From an uncultured Vicinamibacterales bacterium (GTDB lineage: Bacteria > Acidobacteriota > Vicinamibacteria > Vicinamibacterales > UBA8438): a stretch of DNA of 64,000 nt. The stretch spans positions 3,620,001-3,684,000 of the forward strand of contig OY282382.1 of assembly GCA_958295905.1 (NCBI GenBank), given 5' to 3'. Below, in pieces: positions 41,960 through 50,375 of the stretch. Within the stretch, counting starts at the first letter, position 1, and the number at the start of each line of letters is the position of its first letter. A program made the position numbers and the translations under genes. The notes below the pieces were generated by a model. That model saw only the letters and a list, made by a program, of their open reading frames with translations. It did no database searches and had not been told where the DNA came from.

Positions 41960-42144
41960 AAGATGTTGTGGTGGCCGGGGCATCGTCCGACCGACAGCTT
42001 CGGCGTGTGCTCGCCGCCGTCAAGGCGCGTCGCTTCGCTCCGCCCCCGCTTCGCGGGGCTCTCGGCCTGGACGGCGGCTCCGCGCACGCCTGTACAGACC
42101 GGGCATTTATCGGACGATGCCCAACCCTGACCCCCTACATCTTG
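41960..42144. mobile_element. MITE-like element with inverted ends
   Basis: GGGCATCGTCCGA at 41978-41990 is perfectly inverted at 42110-42122. Outside these the left AAGATGT and right ACATCTT are also inverted, so the ends match imperfectly over about 31-35 bases. The interior (~120 bp) has no coding capacity. It looks like a small non-autonomous transposable element; target duplications were not found by eye. Confidence 0.55.
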
Positions 42145-42203
42145 TGGTCGACGACCTGTCCAGATTGACGCACTTTCGGGCGACTGTTGACATTGCCGGG
42201 CTG

Positions 42204-42312
42204 GGAGTCTGCGCCCCAGAACGGTTTGGGGCCGATCTGACACGATATGCAGCGGTCAATCGCCGCATTTGCGCAACATATGGTGGTCACAATTTTCTGC
42301 GGCGCAGACTCC
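42204..42312. mobile_element. Terminal-inverted-repeat element (copy B of the 27532-27642 element)
   Basis: The left end GGAGTCTGCGCCCCAG is an imperfect inverted repeat of the right end CTGCGGCGCAGACTCC. Interior 'CAGCGGTCAATCGCC' and 'CATATGGTGGTCACAATTTT' match the copy at 27532-27642 with the same spacing, about 85% identity by eye. Non-coding. Confidence 0.85.
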
Positions 42313-42541
42313 TGGGACGACAGAATTGCTGCGGACTCGGTGCCGAAGATCCGGCCGCCGGTCCGGCCGTTGACGGCGGATGCGCCGATGCGTCCCAAGG
42401 ACACGCGCATCCAGCCCAGCGATTTGTCAGGAGGGCGACGGTTCCATGCCCGGCTTCCCCGCCGCGGCGCCGTTGCTGGAGACGTCCGGTACTGGGACGA
42501 AACCACACGTTCGTCGGCGTCCTGACGACCGGCGCCGGCCG

Positions 42542-43552
42542 TTACGGCCGGCGGGGGCCGGTCCGACCCGGTGCCGCTTCGAGACGGCGCCAGAAGTCGG
42601 CCTCGTCGGCGCCGGCGAGCGCGGCCGCCATCACGGTGTCCCGCGGGATGCCGGAGAACGCCGCAGCGCGCTCGGCGAACGCCGGCGAGAGTGACTGCCC
42701 GCGCAGCTTCAGCAGGCTCCGCACCGCCGCCGCCAGCTCCTGGGTGCGGCCCTCCGCGAGCAGGGCGCGCGACAGCGGATCGTGTTCGGGGCCGCGCCCT
42801 TCCCGGGCGCCGAGGGTCCGTCCCACGCGTTCCAGCACCCGGCAGGTCGCGGGCGTCGGCACCGGCTCGGTCAGGCCGGTGTGGATCTCTGCCGCCGTCC
42901 AGCCCGGGAACGCTGCGCTCTCCGGCGCGGACCGGTACTTCCCGCCTTCCAGCCGGTGGATCGTCACCCCGGCCGGCCGCCGACGCGTGGCGCCCGCCGG
43001 CGGCACGACCACCCACAACTCCGGGAAGCCCCAGGCCTCGTACAGCAGCAGCTTCCCGGGGCGCACATCGGTCGTGTGGTCGACTTCGAGCACCACGTCG
43101 GGGAAGTCGTGCCCGCCGATCGTCAGGGAGCGCTCCGGCGTGGCGGCGCGGTCGGGATGCAGGTACAACGTCTCGTCCGCCTCCATCGCCCGCTCCGGCC
43201 GGCCCGCGGCATTCCGCACCACCAAGCTGACCGATCCGAACGAGACGATCGGCGCCCCGCGCACCGAGGCGATCCGCTCGGCCAGGTGCGGCAGCCGCCG
43301 CGAAGAGCCCTCGTGGACGCCCGAGTTCTCGGCGACCACCCAGGCGGTTCCGCTGCGGGCGTCCCAGTACTCGATGCGGCCGTCGTACGCCTCGAATCCG
43401 TCGCGCAGGAGCGGTATGGGGCTGCAGTCGGGAAACCGCAACGTCTCGTAGCGCAGCGGCCGGCCGCCGCGCGCATCCGGTCCCACGGGGCCCGCGGTTT
43501 CGGCTCCGCCGCCGGCGCGCGGCACCCACCGCAGCGTGTTCGTGTCAGCCAT
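42542..43552 (-). CDS. Uma2-family (DUF820) PD-(D/E)XK endonuclease-like protein, copy B
   Basis: 336 aa from ATG 43552. It is clearly paralogous to the gene at 29717: FEAYDGRIEYWDARSGTAWV, VHEGSSRRLPHLAERIASVR, DVVLEVDHTTDVRPGKLLLY and EAWGFPELWVVVPPAGATRR. The acidic E..D..K nuclease positions are kept. The tail lacks the RGLAEG repeats of copy A and is shorter. No SD precedes the ATG; instead TACAAT lies six bases upstream, as in copy A (TATGAT), which suggests a conserved leaderless promoter. Both copies sit among repeats. Confidence 0.85.
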   Translation of the reverse strand: MADTNTLRWVPRAGGGAETAGPVGPDARGGRPLRYETLRFPDCSPIPLLRDGFEAYDGRIEYWDARSGTAWVVAENSGVHEGSSRRLPHLAERIASVRGAPIVSFGSVSLVVRNAAGRPERAMEADETLYLHPDRAATPERSLTIGGHDFPDVVLEVDHTTDVRPGKLLLYEAWGFPELWVVVPPAGATRRRPAGVTIHRLEGGKYRSAPESAAFPGWTAAEIHTGLTEPVPTPATCRVLERVGRTLGAREGRGPEHDPLSRALLAEGRTQELAAAVRSLLKLRGQSLSPAFAERAAAFSGIPRDTVMAAALAGADEADFWRRLEAAPGRTGPRRP

Positions 43553-43558
43553 CGTTCC

Positions 43559-43564
43559 ATTGTA
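43559..43564 (-). promoter_or_regulatory. Possible -10 box (TACAAT) six bases before Uma2 copy B
   Basis: Reverse strand TACAAT-GGAACG-ATG. The gene has no good SD, so a leaderless transcript is plausible. Confidence 0.45.
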
Positions 43565-43650
43565 TTGCGGACAGGGCGCCGCGCCCCGCCCGCGATCGCG
43601 CCGATGCGGATACCACGGGTCGGCGGGGCGGGGTGGTGACGGGCACAACG

Positions 43651-43900
43651 CCTGACGCGCCTGACAGTCCGTGGCAGGCCCGCGCGGCGCGCCGGGTGTC
43701 ACACTGGCTGCACGGCACAACGCTTGACGCGCCTTCCTCCGCCAGTGCACGGAACACCTCGTAGAGCGTCGTCACACTGCCTGCACGGCACAACGCCTGA
43801 CGCGCCTGACAGTCCGTGGCAGTGACCGGACTGCGGCTGCTCCTGCCGGACGGATCGCCCCGGCACGACGCCTGACGCGCCTGACAGTCCGTGGCAGAGG
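43651..43900. repeat. ~34-bp repeat, three full and one partial copy
   Basis: 'CACAACGCCTGACGCGCCTG' followed by ACAGTCCGTGGCAG occurs near 43647, 43787 and 43865, with a partial copy (CACAACGCTTGACGCGCC) near 43716. Each unit holds two CCTGACG/CTGACAG half-units. The spacers have irregular lengths and the last unit leads into the dispersed repeat at 43888. Together these fill 43553-44097. Confidence 0.88.
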
Positions 43901-44047
43901 TTGTTGTGCTGCATCCGGCCGGGGCCGTATTCGGCCCAGGAAGGTGTCGCGCAGCGGTCGAAATTGCCGAAATCTGACCGATCCGGGCCGTTTCCGCGCC
44001 ACCGCCGGCCAGTTCCGGCGCGCCGCGGAGTTTCGCCGCGGGCTGCT
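43888..44047 (+). repeat. Dispersed ~156-bp repeat, copy 2
   Basis: Matches 18263-18418 in the same orientation with about 90% identity by eye. The 14 bases GTCCGTGGCAGAGG at its left edge are also the end of the 34-bp repeat unit, so the two repeat families are joined here. Confidence 0.9.
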
Positions 44048-44097
44048 GATGCATCCGATGGATGGCGGTGCGCCGCGTCGACGTTTCGCCGACGCCC

Positions 44098-45285
44098 TCA
44101 CAGCTCCCGCAGGGCGGTGGCCACCGGCAGTCTCGCGGCGCGGACGGCGGGGAAGAGGCCGCCGACGAACCCCATCACCACGGCCCAGGCGACGCCCTGG
44201 ACGAGCAGGGCGGGTGTGACCCTGAACGCGAACGCCACCTGGCTGAACGTCTGCCAGTTGAGGGTGGCGGTCTGGTAGCCGTTGAAGCCGGCATAGGCGA
44301 GCAGCCCCCCGAGGACCCCGCCCGCGAGGCACAGGGCCAGGGACTCGGCCATCACCGAGACGACGATCGGCCCGCCGGGAAATCCGAGCGCGCGCAGCGT
44401 CGCGATCTCGCGGGTGCGGCTCGCCACCGCGGTGTACATCGTGTTGATGGCGCCGAACACCGCGCCGATGCCCATCAGGAACGCGATGACGCTGGCGATG
44501 CCGGTGATGATGGCGGTGACGGCCTGGGTCTGCCCCAGGTAGTAGTCCTCCTCCCGTTCGACCATGACGTCCAAGCGGGGATCGGTCGTCAGGGCGTCCT
44601 TGAAGGCGTCGAAGTCGCCGGCCGACTCGAGCCTCGCATAGACCGACTGGAACGTGTCGCCGCGGCGGTACGCCGGCTGCAGCACGCGGGCGTCGCACCA
44701 GATCTCCGACTCGGCGATGGTGCCGCCGGCCTCGAAGATGCCCACGACCTCCCAGGCGCTCTCGCCCCAGCGCTGCGTCGACCCGAGGTCGATCCCCGCG
44801 AACTGGGCGGCGGCGCTGCGGCCGACGATGATCTCGTTGGTGCCCGGCCGGAAGGCGCGCCCCTCGACGATGCGCACCTCGTCGCGGACGCCGAACGCGG
44901 CGGGCTCGACGCCGCGCAGGGGGACGTTCGCCGGCGTCCCGGTGCTCCGTTTCGGCACGTCGACGACCACGAAGAGCTCGGCCGACGCGACGGGGCCGTC
45001 CGCCGCCCGCCGCACGCCGGGCGCGTCCTTGATGACCCGGGTGCTCTCGAGAGGCAGCCCGCTGCTCAGCTCGGTATCGCTTCCGCCCCGCATGACGATG
45101 GCGGTGTCCGGCGACCCGGCGCCGGCGAGCGCGGCCCGAAACCCTTCCGCGATGGAGAGCACCGCCACGAAGACGATCACCACCCCCGTCACGCCGGTCA
45201 CCGCGACAAGGGACGATCCGGCGCGCTGCGGCACGGTGCGCAGCGTGAGCGCGGTCATCGTGAACACCTGGGCCAGGAAGCGCAT
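44098..45285 (-). CDS. ABC transporter permease (MacB/FtsX type), second permease
   Basis: 395 aa from ATG 45285 (GTG 45291 would add two residues). The N-terminal helix VAVTGVTGVVIVFVAVLSIA is followed by a periplasmic MacB-like domain (about 50-270: SDTELSSGLPLESTRVIK, GRAFRPGTNEIIVGRSAAAQ). Three C-terminal helices follow (AIITGIASVIAFLMGIGAVF; VMAESLALCLAGGVLGGLLA; GVAWAVVMGFVGGLFPAVRA), with the FtsX signature SRTREIATLRALGF. It forms an export complex with the neighbouring permease and ATPase, moving lipoproteins, lipids or antibiotics out of the inner membrane. Confidence 0.9.
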   Translation of the reverse strand: MRFLAQVFTMTALTLRTVPQRAGSSLVAVTGVTGVVIVFVAVLSIAEGFRAALAGAGSPDTAIVMRGGSDTELSSGLPLESTRVIKDAPGVRRAADGPVASAELFVVVDVPKRSTGTPANVPLRGVEPAAFGVRDEVRIVEGRAFRPGTNEIIVGRSAAAQFAGIDLGSTQRWGESAWEVVGIFEAGGTIAESEIWCDARVLQPAYRRGDTFQSVYARLESAGDFDAFKDALTTDPRLDVMVEREEDYYLGQTQAVTAIITGIASVIAFLMGIGAVFGAINTMYTAVASRTREIATLRALGFPGGPIVVSVMAESLALCLAGGVLGGLLAYAGFNGYQTATLNWQTFSQVAFAFRVTPALLVQGVAWAVVMGFVGGLFPAVRAARLPVATALREL

Positions 45286-45570
45286 GGTCACACCTTATCG
45301 CAACGGTCGACGATTCGCAGCCGCGCCGCCTGCATCGCCGGTACGGCGCCCGACGCGGGTCCGAGCAGAACACCCCCGGCGGCGGGATCGCGCGTCGGCA
45401 TTGACGAACGCCGGCGGAACGAAGCGCATGGTCACACCTTCCGCAACGCGTCGACGATTCGCAGCCGCGTCGCCTGCATCGCCGGTACGGCGCCCGACAC
45501 AAGTCCGAGCAGGACAACGAGGACGCCCCCGGCCGCGAGGTCGCGCGTCGGCATGACGAACGCCGGCAGA
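45283..45570 (-). repeat. Duplicated permease-permease junction (143-bp offset)
   Basis: The end of the first permease gene, its stop, and the start ATGCGCTTC of the next gene (about 45427-45565) are repeated at 45283-45420. The inserted copy has decayed and separates two genes that were formerly adjacent (TGACCATG). Confidence 0.92.
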
Positions 45571-46583
45571 AAGCCGCCGGTGGGGTCGCCCAGGCCGACC
45601 GCCAGCCAGCCGATGCCGAGGCCGGCCGCGCCCCCGGCCACGGCGATGGCGACCGACTCCCCGAGCACCAGCATCAGCACGCCGCGGCCGGTGAAGCCGA
45701 GCGTCTTCAGCACCGCCAGTTCGCTGGTCCGCTCCCGGATCGACTGCGCCATGGTGTTGGCGGTGATCACGAGAATCGTGAAGAAGACCGCGGCCAGCAC
45801 CGCGGTGACGATGGCCCCGATGTTGCCCATCTGGTCGGCGAATCCCTGCAGGAACGCCTGCTCCGTCGACGTCCTGGTCTCGGCCGGCGAGTTGGCGAAC
45901 CGCGAGTCCACCGCGGCCGCGACGTCGGCCGACCGCGCCGGGTCGTCGATGCGGATGACGTACTGGCCGATGAAACGCTGGCCGACCGCGTTGGCTTCCA
46001 TGAGGTACTCGTGGTGGAAGTAGAACGACGACGTGTCGTAGCCTTCCACCGCGGCGTCGTAGATGCCGTCGATGGTGAACTCCCAGGTCGGCCCGCTCCG
46101 GGTGCGGAAGATCGTCCCTTGGATGGGAATCCGATCGCCGACCGCCCACCCGAACCGCTCGGCCGTGGTCCGGCCGACGATGGCGCCGGTCCGGTTCCGC
46201 AGCCACGCCTCGCGCTCGGCGTCGGTCAGCACGATCTCCGGGTACAGCCGCAGATAGCTCTCGGGGTCGACCGCGAACTGCGCGAAGAAGTTCCGCGGGT
46301 CCTGGTAGACGCCGCCGAACCACGACATGTGGCTGATGTCTTCCACCCCCTCGACAGACGCGACTCGCCCCAGGTAACTCTCGGGCAGGGGCTGGATGAG
46401 GGATATCTTGTGGATGACGAGCATGCGGTCCGCGCCCGCCACTTCGACCCCCGAGCCGAACGCGATGCGGACGGCGGCCAGGTACGAGAACAGGACGAAC
46501 GCGACCACGATAGACAGTACCGTGAACAGGGTCCGGACTTTGCGCCGGAACAGGTTCTTCCAGACGAGCGGCAGGAACTTCAT
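45432..46583 (-). CDS. ABC transporter permease (MacB/FtsX type), first permease
   Basis: 383 aa from ATG 46583, which overlaps the ATPase stop as ATGA. It opens KFLPLVWKNLFRRKVRTLFT and VLSIVVAFVLFSYLAAVRIA (first membrane helix). The periplasmic domain runs about 45-255, then three helices follow: AIVTAVLAAVFFTILVITAN, GVLMLVLGESVAIAVAGGAA and GVLVVLLGLVSGAVPAMQAT. The FtsX motif SIRERTSELAVLKTLGF couples to the ATPase. Two different permeases and one ATPase is the LolCDE-like layout, but the substrate is unknown. Its 3' end is duplicated downstream. Confidence 0.9.
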   Translation of the reverse strand: MKFLPLVWKNLFRRKVRTLFTVLSIVVAFVLFSYLAAVRIAFGSGVEVAGADRMLVIHKISLIQPLPESYLGRVASVEGVEDISHMSWFGGVYQDPRNFFAQFAVDPESYLRLYPEIVLTDAEREAWLRNRTGAIVGRTTAERFGWAVGDRIPIQGTIFRTRSGPTWEFTIDGIYDAAVEGYDTSSFYFHHEYLMEANAVGQRFIGQYVIRIDDPARSADVAAAVDSRFANSPAETRTSTEQAFLQGFADQMGNIGAIVTAVLAAVFFTILVITANTMAQSIRERTSELAVLKTLGFTGRGVLMLVLGESVAIAVAGGAAGLGIGWLAVGLGDPTGGFLPAFVMPTRDLAAGGVLVVLLGLVSGAVPAMQATRLRIVDALRKV

Positions 46584-47275
46584 GATTGGGGCTCCGTCGA
46601 GAGCAGGCCCTTGTCCAGATGGAGCGTGCGCCGGGCGCGGGCGGCGGCGTGCGCGTCGTGCGTCACCATCACGATGGTCTTGCCGTGGTCGGCGTTCAGC
46701 GCCTGCAGCAGGTCGAGGATCTCGTCGCCCGCCTTCCGGTCGAGGTCGCCGGTCGGCTCGTCGCAGAGCAGCAGGGTCGGGTCGGTGACGATGGCCCGCG
46801 CGATGCCCACGCGCTGCTCCTGACCGCCCGAGAGCTGCCGCGGATAGTGCTTGGCGCGGTTCGACAGGCCGACGACGTCCAGCGCGGTGGCCGCGTGGCG
46901 GCGGCGCTCGGCCCGCGACAGCGACGTGAGCAGCAGCGGCAGTTCGACGTTGCGCTCCGCCGTGAGCACCGGCAGCAGGTTGTAGAACTGGAAGACGAAG
47001 CCGATGTGCCGCGCCCGCCAATGGGCGAGCGTCCCGCCCGACATGCGGTCGATTCGATCGCTCCCGACCGTCACCGAGCCTTCGCTCGGCGTGTCGAGCC
47101 CGCCGAGCAGGTTGAGCAGCGTCGTCTTGCCGGAGCCCGAGGGACCCATCAGCGCGAGGAAGTCACCCCGCGGAAGATCGATGGTGACCCCCTGCAGGAC
47201 GTCGATCCGCTCCGATCCACGCCGGAACTGCTTGCGCAGGTTCCGGATTTCCACCAGCGCCTCGGTCTCGTTCAT
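46580..47275 (-). CDS. ABC transporter ATP-binding protein (LolD/MacB type)
   Basis: 231 aa from ATG 47275 (GGAGG upstream). Walker A GPSGSGKT at 44-51, Q-loop VFQ near 96, signature LSGGQ at 148-152, Walker B LLLCDEPTGDLD at 168-179, and switch His in MVTHD. The DEPTGDLD and FYNLLPVLTAERNVELPL features are those of the LolD/MacB/FtsE subfamily, which drives mechanotransmission rather than import. It is the first gene of a three-gene operon with two FtsX-type permeases. Confidence 0.94.
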   Translation of the reverse strand: MNETEALVEIRNLRKQFRRGSERIDVLQGVTIDLPRGDFLALMGPSGSGKTTLLNLLGGLDTPSEGSVTVGSDRIDRMSGGTLAHWRARHIGFVFQFYNLLPVLTAERNVELPLLLTSLSRAERRRHAATALDVVGLSNRAKHYPRQLSGGQEQRVGIARAIVTDPTLLLCDEPTGDLDRKAGDEILDLLQALNADHGKTIVMVTHDAHAAARARRTLHLDKGLLSTEPQS

Positions 47276-47300
47276 CCACCCGCCTCCGGGAGCCGCGCCA

Positions 47301-47405
47301 CGGTACTCTCCGCCGTCGCCTTCATTTACGTTGCGACGCCACCGGGCCCGCGGCGGCGGCGGCGCGCGGTACTCTCCGCCGTCGCCTTCATTTACGTTGC
47401 GACCC
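47301..47405. repeat. Duplicated block upstream of the ABC ATPase (66-bp offset)
   Basis: CGGTACTCTCCGCCGTCGCC with TTCATTTACGTTGCGAC at 47301-47337 recurs exactly at 47367-47403. It lies 26 bp upstream of the operon start, so it may duplicate a promoter. Nothing else is seen in 47406-47584. Confidence 0.93.
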
Positions 47406-47584
47406 CCGTGTCGGTTCCGCGATCCGGCCCGGTCGTCGGACAACCGTCGGTCGCGGGAAGCTCCCGGCACGATACACGATACTGCCGCCGCGTGCAGCCG
47501 CCACCCGCCCCGCCGGCAGGACCATCCCACGCTCCGCCATCGTGAAGGGTCTCGTCTCGGCCTGCCGTCCGGCGTCGATCCGGT

Positions 47585-48187
47585 TCAGGCCGCCGACAGG
47601 GCCGCGAGCGCGCGGTGTATCGCGTCCACCTGCCGGTCCGTGTCGGCCAGCGTCCCGTCCGTCCGGATCACGCAGTCGGCCCGGCGCGTCTTCTCCGCCG
47701 TCGGCCACTGGGCGGCGATGCGGCGTTCGGCCTCGTCCCGGCTGAAACCGCGCGCGACGACGCGCGCCACCTGCGCGGGGTGCCCGCAGGCGGTGACGAT
47801 GACCCGATCGAAAGACTCGGCCCGGGCGCTCTCGAAGAACAACGGTATCGCGACGATCCCGAACCGGTGGCCCGGGTGCCGTTCGAGGCCGGTGAACCAG
47901 TTCGTGATCGCCGCTCGGACGCGGGGGTGGACGATGGCGTTCAGGTCGGCCCGGGCCGCGTCGTCGGCGAAGACGACGTCGCCGAGCCGGCGCCGGTCGA
48001 CGCGCCCTTCCGCGTCGAACACGGCCGGTCCGAAGCGGTCGCGCAGGTCCTGCCACGCCGGGCCGCCCGGCGCGGCCGCCTCGTGCGCCCACCGGTCCGC
48101 GTCCGACGTCGGTACGCCGTGGACTGCGAACCGGGCCAGCGCATGGCTCTTGCCGGTCGCGATACCGCCCGTCAGCACGACCCGCAT
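47585..48187 (-). CDS. coaE: Dephospho-CoA kinase
   Basis: 200 aa from ATG 48187. P-loop LTGGIATGKS at 5-14 (family consensus GLTGGIGSGKS), then DADRWAHEA, NAIVHPRVRAAI, IPLFFES, FDRVIVTACGHPAQVARVVA and QWPTAEKTRRADCVIRTDG. CoaE phosphorylates the 3'-OH of the ribose of dephospho-CoA, the last step of CoA synthesis. It is the last gene of the KDO/LPS operon, two bases after lapB. Confidence 0.94.
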   Translation of the reverse strand: MRVVLTGGIATGKSHALARFAVHGVPTSDADRWAHEAAAPGGPAWQDLRDRFGPAVFDAEGRVDRRRLGDVVFADDAARADLNAIVHPRVRAAITNWFTGLERHPGHRFGIVAIPLFFESARAESFDRVIVTACGHPAQVARVVARGFSRDEAERRIAAQWPTAEKTRRADCVIRTDGTLADTDRQVDAIHRALAALSAA

Positions 48188-48189
48188 CG

Positions 48190-49395
48190 TCAGTCCTCTT
48201 CGGCCGGGGTGATCCGCTCCTCGACGAAGGTGTTCCATTCGTGGCATTGGGGACACTGCCACAACAGCTCGGTGCTGCGGTAGCGGCACCGCATGCACAC
48301 GTGCGGGTCGAGATAGAACACCGCGCCGCGCGTGAGCTCCATGTAGCGGCGAACCCGGGGCTCGTCGAAGCGCAGAGCCGCGAGGGCCTGCCACATCACC
48401 TGATGAACGGCCAGGGCGTGCGGGTTGTGCACCAGCGATTCGAAGAGCAGATCGAGGGCGGCGGACGGCTCCCCGCGATCCGCGAGGTGGCGTCCCAGCG
48501 CCAGCCGCGCCCGCCAGTCCTGGGGATTGGCGTCGATCAGGCGCCGGCACAGGGCCGGGAAGCGTGCCGCGTCTTCCTGCCCGCGGCTCGCGCCTTCGAC
48601 CCGGTCCAGAATCAGGTAGGCGCGGTCCGGGGCGACGTCGACGACCTTCTCCCAGGTCGCGACCGCCTCGTCCATGCGGCCTTCCCCGCGTTGCAGGTCG
48701 CCGAGGTTGAGGTAGGCGGGGACGGCGCGGTGATCGAGGGCGATCGCCGCCTCGTATCGCGACACCGCCTCTGCCGGGTCGTCCCGCTGCATGGCCTGCA
48801 GACCCAGGCGGGTCTCCAGAAACGCGAGTATCGCCTGGTGCCGCGGCCGTTCGGCGGGTTCGGCCAGGGCCGCGAGCCGTTGGCGGATGACGCAGGCCTC
48901 CTGCCACTGCTGCTGTTCCTCGTGCAGCTTCTGGAGGTTCGACAACGCCTGCTGGTTGGCGCCGTCGATGCGCAGCACTTCCGTCAGGGTCTCGAGGGCC
49001 CGGTCGACGAAGCCGCCGCGCTTGAAGTCGAGCCCGAGACACAGGAGGACGTACGCCTGTTCCTTTCGGGTCAGCTTCGACCGTTGCAGCAACTGCTGAT
49101 GGAGCTGGATGGCCCGGGTCACCTGGCCCTTCTCCCGATACAGGTTCCCGAGTATCAGTTGGATCTCGAGGGCGTCGGCATCGAAGCCGGCGGCGGTGTC
49201 CAGCTCCTTGATGGCGAGGTCGAGCTGGTTCGACACCAGCAGGTTGAGTCCCAGCAGGTAGCGGGGCGATTCGCGGGCCCGGCGCCGGTCGATCCAGCGT
49301 CCCGCGCTGAGCTTGTAACGCTCCCACGCCTTCCCGGCCGCGAGACCCAGCAACAGGGCCAGCAGCGCGACCAGCAGCCCCACGGAGTCGCTCAT
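48190..49395 (-). CDS. lapB: LapB-like TPR protein of LPS regulation
   Basis: 401 aa. One N-terminal membrane helix (SVGLLVALLALLLGLAAGKA), then TPR repeats (RYLLGLNLLVSNQLDLAIKE, ALEIQLILGNLYREKGQVTR, VPAYLNLGDLQRGEGRMDEA) and a C-terminal rubredoxin-like zinc/iron knuckle CMRCRY..CPQC. This is the full architecture of LapB (YciM), which presents LpxC to FtsH and so sets the balance of LPS synthesis. It overlaps the kdsD stop by one base (TGATG), in line with a role in LPS. Confidence 0.9.
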   Translation of the reverse strand: MSDSVGLLVALLALLLGLAAGKAWERYKLSAGRWIDRRRARESPRYLLGLNLLVSNQLDLAIKELDTAAGFDADALEIQLILGNLYREKGQVTRAIQLHQQLLQRSKLTRKEQAYVLLCLGLDFKRGGFVDRALETLTEVLRIDGANQQALSNLQKLHEEQQQWQEACVIRQRLAALAEPAERPRHQAILAFLETRLGLQAMQRDDPAEAVSRYEAAIALDHRAVPAYLNLGDLQRGEGRMDEAVATWEKVVDVAPDRAYLILDRVEGASRGQEDAARFPALCRRLIDANPQDWRARLALGRHLADRGEPSAALDLLFESLVHNPHALAVHQVMWQALAALRFDEPRVRRYMELTRGAVFYLDPHVCMRCRYRSTELLWQCPQCHEWNTFVEERITPAEED

Positions 49396-50375
49396 CAGAA
49401 CAGCTCGGTGCGCCACAGGTCGTGGAGGTGAACGACGCCTTCGACCTGTCGGGCGTCGCCGACCACCACGAGCGCGGTGATGCGGTGGGCCTCCATGAGG
49501 TGGAGGGCCTGGGCGGCCAGCGTCGATGCGGTGATCGTGCGGGGCGCGGTCGACATGACGTCCCCGGCGGTGCGGGCGGACAGCGGCGGGCCGCCGATGA
49601 GCTGCCGCCGGAGATCCCCGTCGGTGATGACGCCGGCCAGGCGTCCGGCCGCGTCCCGCACGCAGGTCATGCCCATCTTCTTGCCGGTCATCTCCCGCAG
49701 CACCGCGGGCATCGGGGTGTCGGTGTGGACGACGGGGACGTCGCCGCCGGTCCGCATCAGGCGTCCCGCGCGCAACAGACGCTTGCCGAGCCCTCCGCCG
49801 GGATGCAGGTTGGCGAAGTCGTCCTCGCGAAACCCCTTCCGGACGAGCAGGGTCATGGCGAGGGCGTCGCCCAGCGCCAGCGACGCCGTGGTGCTCGCCG
49901 TCGGCGCGAGGTTCAGGGGGCAGGCCTCGACGCGCACGCCGCAGTCGAGCGCGACGTCGGCGGTCTGCGCCAGGGTCGACTCCGGCGCTCCGGTCAGACA
50001 GACGAGCCGGGCGCCGACCCGCCGGATGGTGTCGATCAGGCGCAGGATCTCGTTGGTCTCGCCGCTGTGGGACAGGGCCACGACGACGTCGTCGTCCTGC
50101 ACGACCCCCAGGTCTCCGTGGACCGCCTCCGCGGGATGCAGGAAGAACGCCGGCGTGCCGGTGCTGGCGAGGGTGGCGGCGATCTTGCGGCTGATGATCC
50201 CGGACTTGCCCATGCCGGTGACGATGACCCGCCCGGCGCACTCGTCGAGCAGGCGCACCGCCGCGTCGAACCGTTCGTCGAGACGATCGGCGAGCGCCCT
50301 GATCGCGGCGGCCTCGGTCTCGATGACCCGCCGCGCCAGCCTCCGGTCGACCGGCGGGGAGCCGATGGTGGTCAT
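49395..50375 (-). CDS. kdsD: D-arabinose 5-phosphate isomerase (KpsF/GutQ/KdsD)
   Basis: 326 aa. The SIS domain (about 30-180) has GRVIVTGMGKSGIISRKIAA, FFLHPAEAVHGDLGVVQDDD and LSHSGETNEI. Two CBS domains (about 205-326) have LMRTGGDVPVVHTDTPMPAV and the C-terminal HRITALVVVGDARQVEGVVH. It interconverts ribulose 5-phosphate and arabinose 5-phosphate, the first step to KDO. The start overlaps the kdsA stop (ATGA), so both are made together. Confidence 0.95.
   Translation of the reverse strand: MTTIGSPPVDRRLARRVIETEAAAIRALADRLDERFDAAVRLLDECAGRVIVTGMGKSGIISRKIAATLASTGTPAFFLHPAEAVHGDLGVVQDDDVVVALSHSGETNEILRLIDTIRRVGARLVCLTGAPESTLAQTADVALDCGVRVEACPLNLAPTASTTASLALGDALAMTLLVRKGFREDDFANLHPGGGLGKRLLRAGRLMRTGGDVPVVHTDTPMPAVLREMTGKKMGMTCVRDAAGRLAGVITDGDLRRQLIGGPPLSARTAGDVMSTAPRTITASTLAAQALHLMEAHRITALVVVGDARQVEGVVHLHDLWRTELF

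Noticed and set aside
43647-43900. CRISPR array
   Set aside because: Only three and a half units, irregular spacers (from tens of bases to over 100), no cas genes, and the units merge into another dispersed repeat.
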